23,042 nucleotides of DNA from Thermotogae bacterium (lineage in GTDB: Bacteria > Thermotogota > Thermotogae > B3-G13), in NCBI GenBank assembly GCA_015486095.1, contig WFSK01000137.1, forward strand, positions 1 to 23,042. Direction: 5' to 3'. Made by a program: the position numbers and the translations under genes. The notes below the pieces were generated by a model. That model searched no databases and was not told the DNA's origin. It worked only from the letters and a program-made list of their open reading frames with translations. This document shows positions 22,219 to 23,042 of this stretch, in pieces. The stretch's first letter is position 1, and each line of letters starts with the position of its first letter.

Positions 22219-22854
22219 TTATATACTAAACACCTTAATGCTTTTGTCAAACGATCCTATTTCTTCAGCACTTACTTCCCACTCTTTTCCAACTTTCTCA
22301 TAAGAAGGGAATAATCTCAAGAAGTCATCTACAGGTGCTAAGTTGAATGTCAGGTACTTGGTCTTGTAGTGCATCGGTATGACCACCTTTGGTGCAAGGC
22401 TATCCACTACCTTCTTGGCTTTTTTAGCATCTATAGTGAATTTACCTCCTACCGGTATCAGGAGTATGTCCACTTTACCCAGCGCGTTCTTTTGAGATTC
22501 ATCCAATAGATGCCCTAGATCTCCACAGTGTACCACATTCAAACCTTCTGGAAATTCGAACTTGAATATGATAATAGAACCCCGATCTCTTCCGGAATGC
22601 TCATCATGAAAGGCCTTGATTCCATTGATCTTGATCCCCTTAAACTCCTTATTTCCCGCATCTTTTATCAGTTCAAATTTTCCTCTTATGAGATTATGTG
22701 CGTTGTGGTCAAAGTGCTGATGACTCTCGGTTATCAGATCTACTGTTATATCTGGGATCTCGTATCCAACACTTCTATCAAATGGGTCAGTTAGGATTCT
22801 TACCCCTCCTGACTCTATGAGAAAACACGCATGCCCGAACCACCTAATTTTCAT
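22219..22854 (-). CDS. Metallo-beta-lactamase-fold hydrolase (UPF0173-like)
   Basis: The 211-residue protein starts KIRWFGHACFLIE, shows LTDPF, and has the metal-binding TESHQHFDHN (H-x-H-x-D-H), HCGDLGH, and VIPMHYKT near the C-terminus. It resembles the small MBL-fold metal-dependent hydrolases of unknown substrate. Start chosen at ATG 22854, with AAAGGGG 8 bp upstream; ATG 22872 overlaps that site. It is the first gene of the operon with hpt, the pilin-like gene and guaA. Its promoter and a palindrome lie just upstream. Confidence 0.88.
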   Translation of the reverse strand: MKIRWFGHACFLIESGGVRILTDPFDRSVGYEIPDITVDLITESHQHFDHNAHNLIRGKFELIKDAGNKEFKGIKINGIKAFHDEHSGRDRGSIIIFKFEFPEGLNVVHCGDLGHLLDESQKNALGKVDILLIPVGGKFTIDAKKAKKVVDSLAPKVVIPMHYKTKYLTFNLAPVDDFLRLFPSYEKVGKEWEVSAEEIGSFDKSIKVFSI

Positions 22855-22876
22855 ATGATCAACCCCTTTCATACTA

Positions 22877-22903
22877 TTATTTTACCACATTGAGGTAAAA
22901 TAA
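22877..22903 (-). promoter_or_regulatory. Extended -10 promoter within a perfect palindrome (likely operator)
   Basis: TTATTTTACC (22877-22886) and GGTAAAATAA (22894-22903) are perfect 10-bp inverted arms separated by 7 bp. On the minus strand the left arm contains TGGTAAAAT (22887-22879), an extended -10, with TTAAAT at 18 bp spacing as -35. A dimeric repressor at the palindrome would cover the -10 element. Confidence 0.6.
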
Positions 22904-22946
22904 TTTAACTTCATCTCAGGTTTGACTGTGTAAAGTAGAAAAAGGA

Positions 22947-23031
22947 TATCGTTGTTGAGAGGCTGTTGTGAGAATCATATAGCAAATGAGGTAGAGGACA
23001 TATCTTGATGTGGAAGTGCTGTGAACAGTTG
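22947..23031 (+). repeat. Dispersed repeat, copy 2 (near the window end)
   Basis: Matches 13163-13247 at 77 of 85 positions without gaps. Both copies lie upstream of a minus-strand operon and point the same way. The sequence after 23031 (GCGAAGCAAATC) runs out of the window, so the full extent is unknown. Confidence 0.85.
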
Positions 23032-23042
23032 CGAAGCAAATC

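Overview
The window is about 40% G+C, densely packed and looks chromosomal. It resembles a motile, probably thermophilic, deep-branching bacterium. My best guess is a member of the Thermotogota, possibly outside Thermotoga itself. The basis is a short Thermotoga-type S-adenosylhomocysteine hydrolase and flagellar genes in the Bacillus subtilis order. The taxonomic guess is inference from gene content only.

Left end, minus strand: a partial unknown gene cut by the window edge, then a DegV-family fatty-acid-binding protein with its own extended -10 promoter. Next come an orphan DNA methyltransferase and, overlapping it by ATGA, adenosylhomocysteinase.

The centre (about 3.54-12.78 kb, minus strand) reads as one long operon. 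An extended -10 promoter starts it and a strong intrinsic terminator at 3541-3566 ends it. Its order is an Asn/Arg-rich lysine-free small protein, an embedded tRNA-Ala(CGC), comFC, yvyF, flgM, flgN, flgK, flgL, fliW, csrA, gatC, a stand-alone FlhB C-terminal domain, yraN, rseC-like and a secreted metallophosphoesterase. A near-consensus sigma-28 promoter (TAAA-N15-GTCGATAT) lies just before flgM, so the anti-sigma factor, late hook-filament proteins and the FliW/CsrA switch can be raised separately. This matches the B. subtilis comF-yvyF-flgM-flgN-flgKL-fliW-csrA block.

A divergent non-coding region (12.78-13.31 kb) holds an unusual repeat cluster. It contains a perfect 24-bp inverted repeat enclosing nested hairpins, and diverged copies of a repeat that recurs at the right edge of the window.

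Plus strand, 13.3-19.1 kb: a large coiled-coil lipoprotein with LysM, degenerate M23 and 3D domains, then an MgtE magnesium channel, then an M28/DUF4910-type aminopeptidase-like protein.

Right part, minus strand: a DUF494/Smg-like gene that appears to start at a non-standard ATC codon, and a purine-salvage operon (metallo-beta-lactamase-fold hydrolase, hpt, a pilin-like gene, guaA). The operon promoter sits inside a perfect palindrome.
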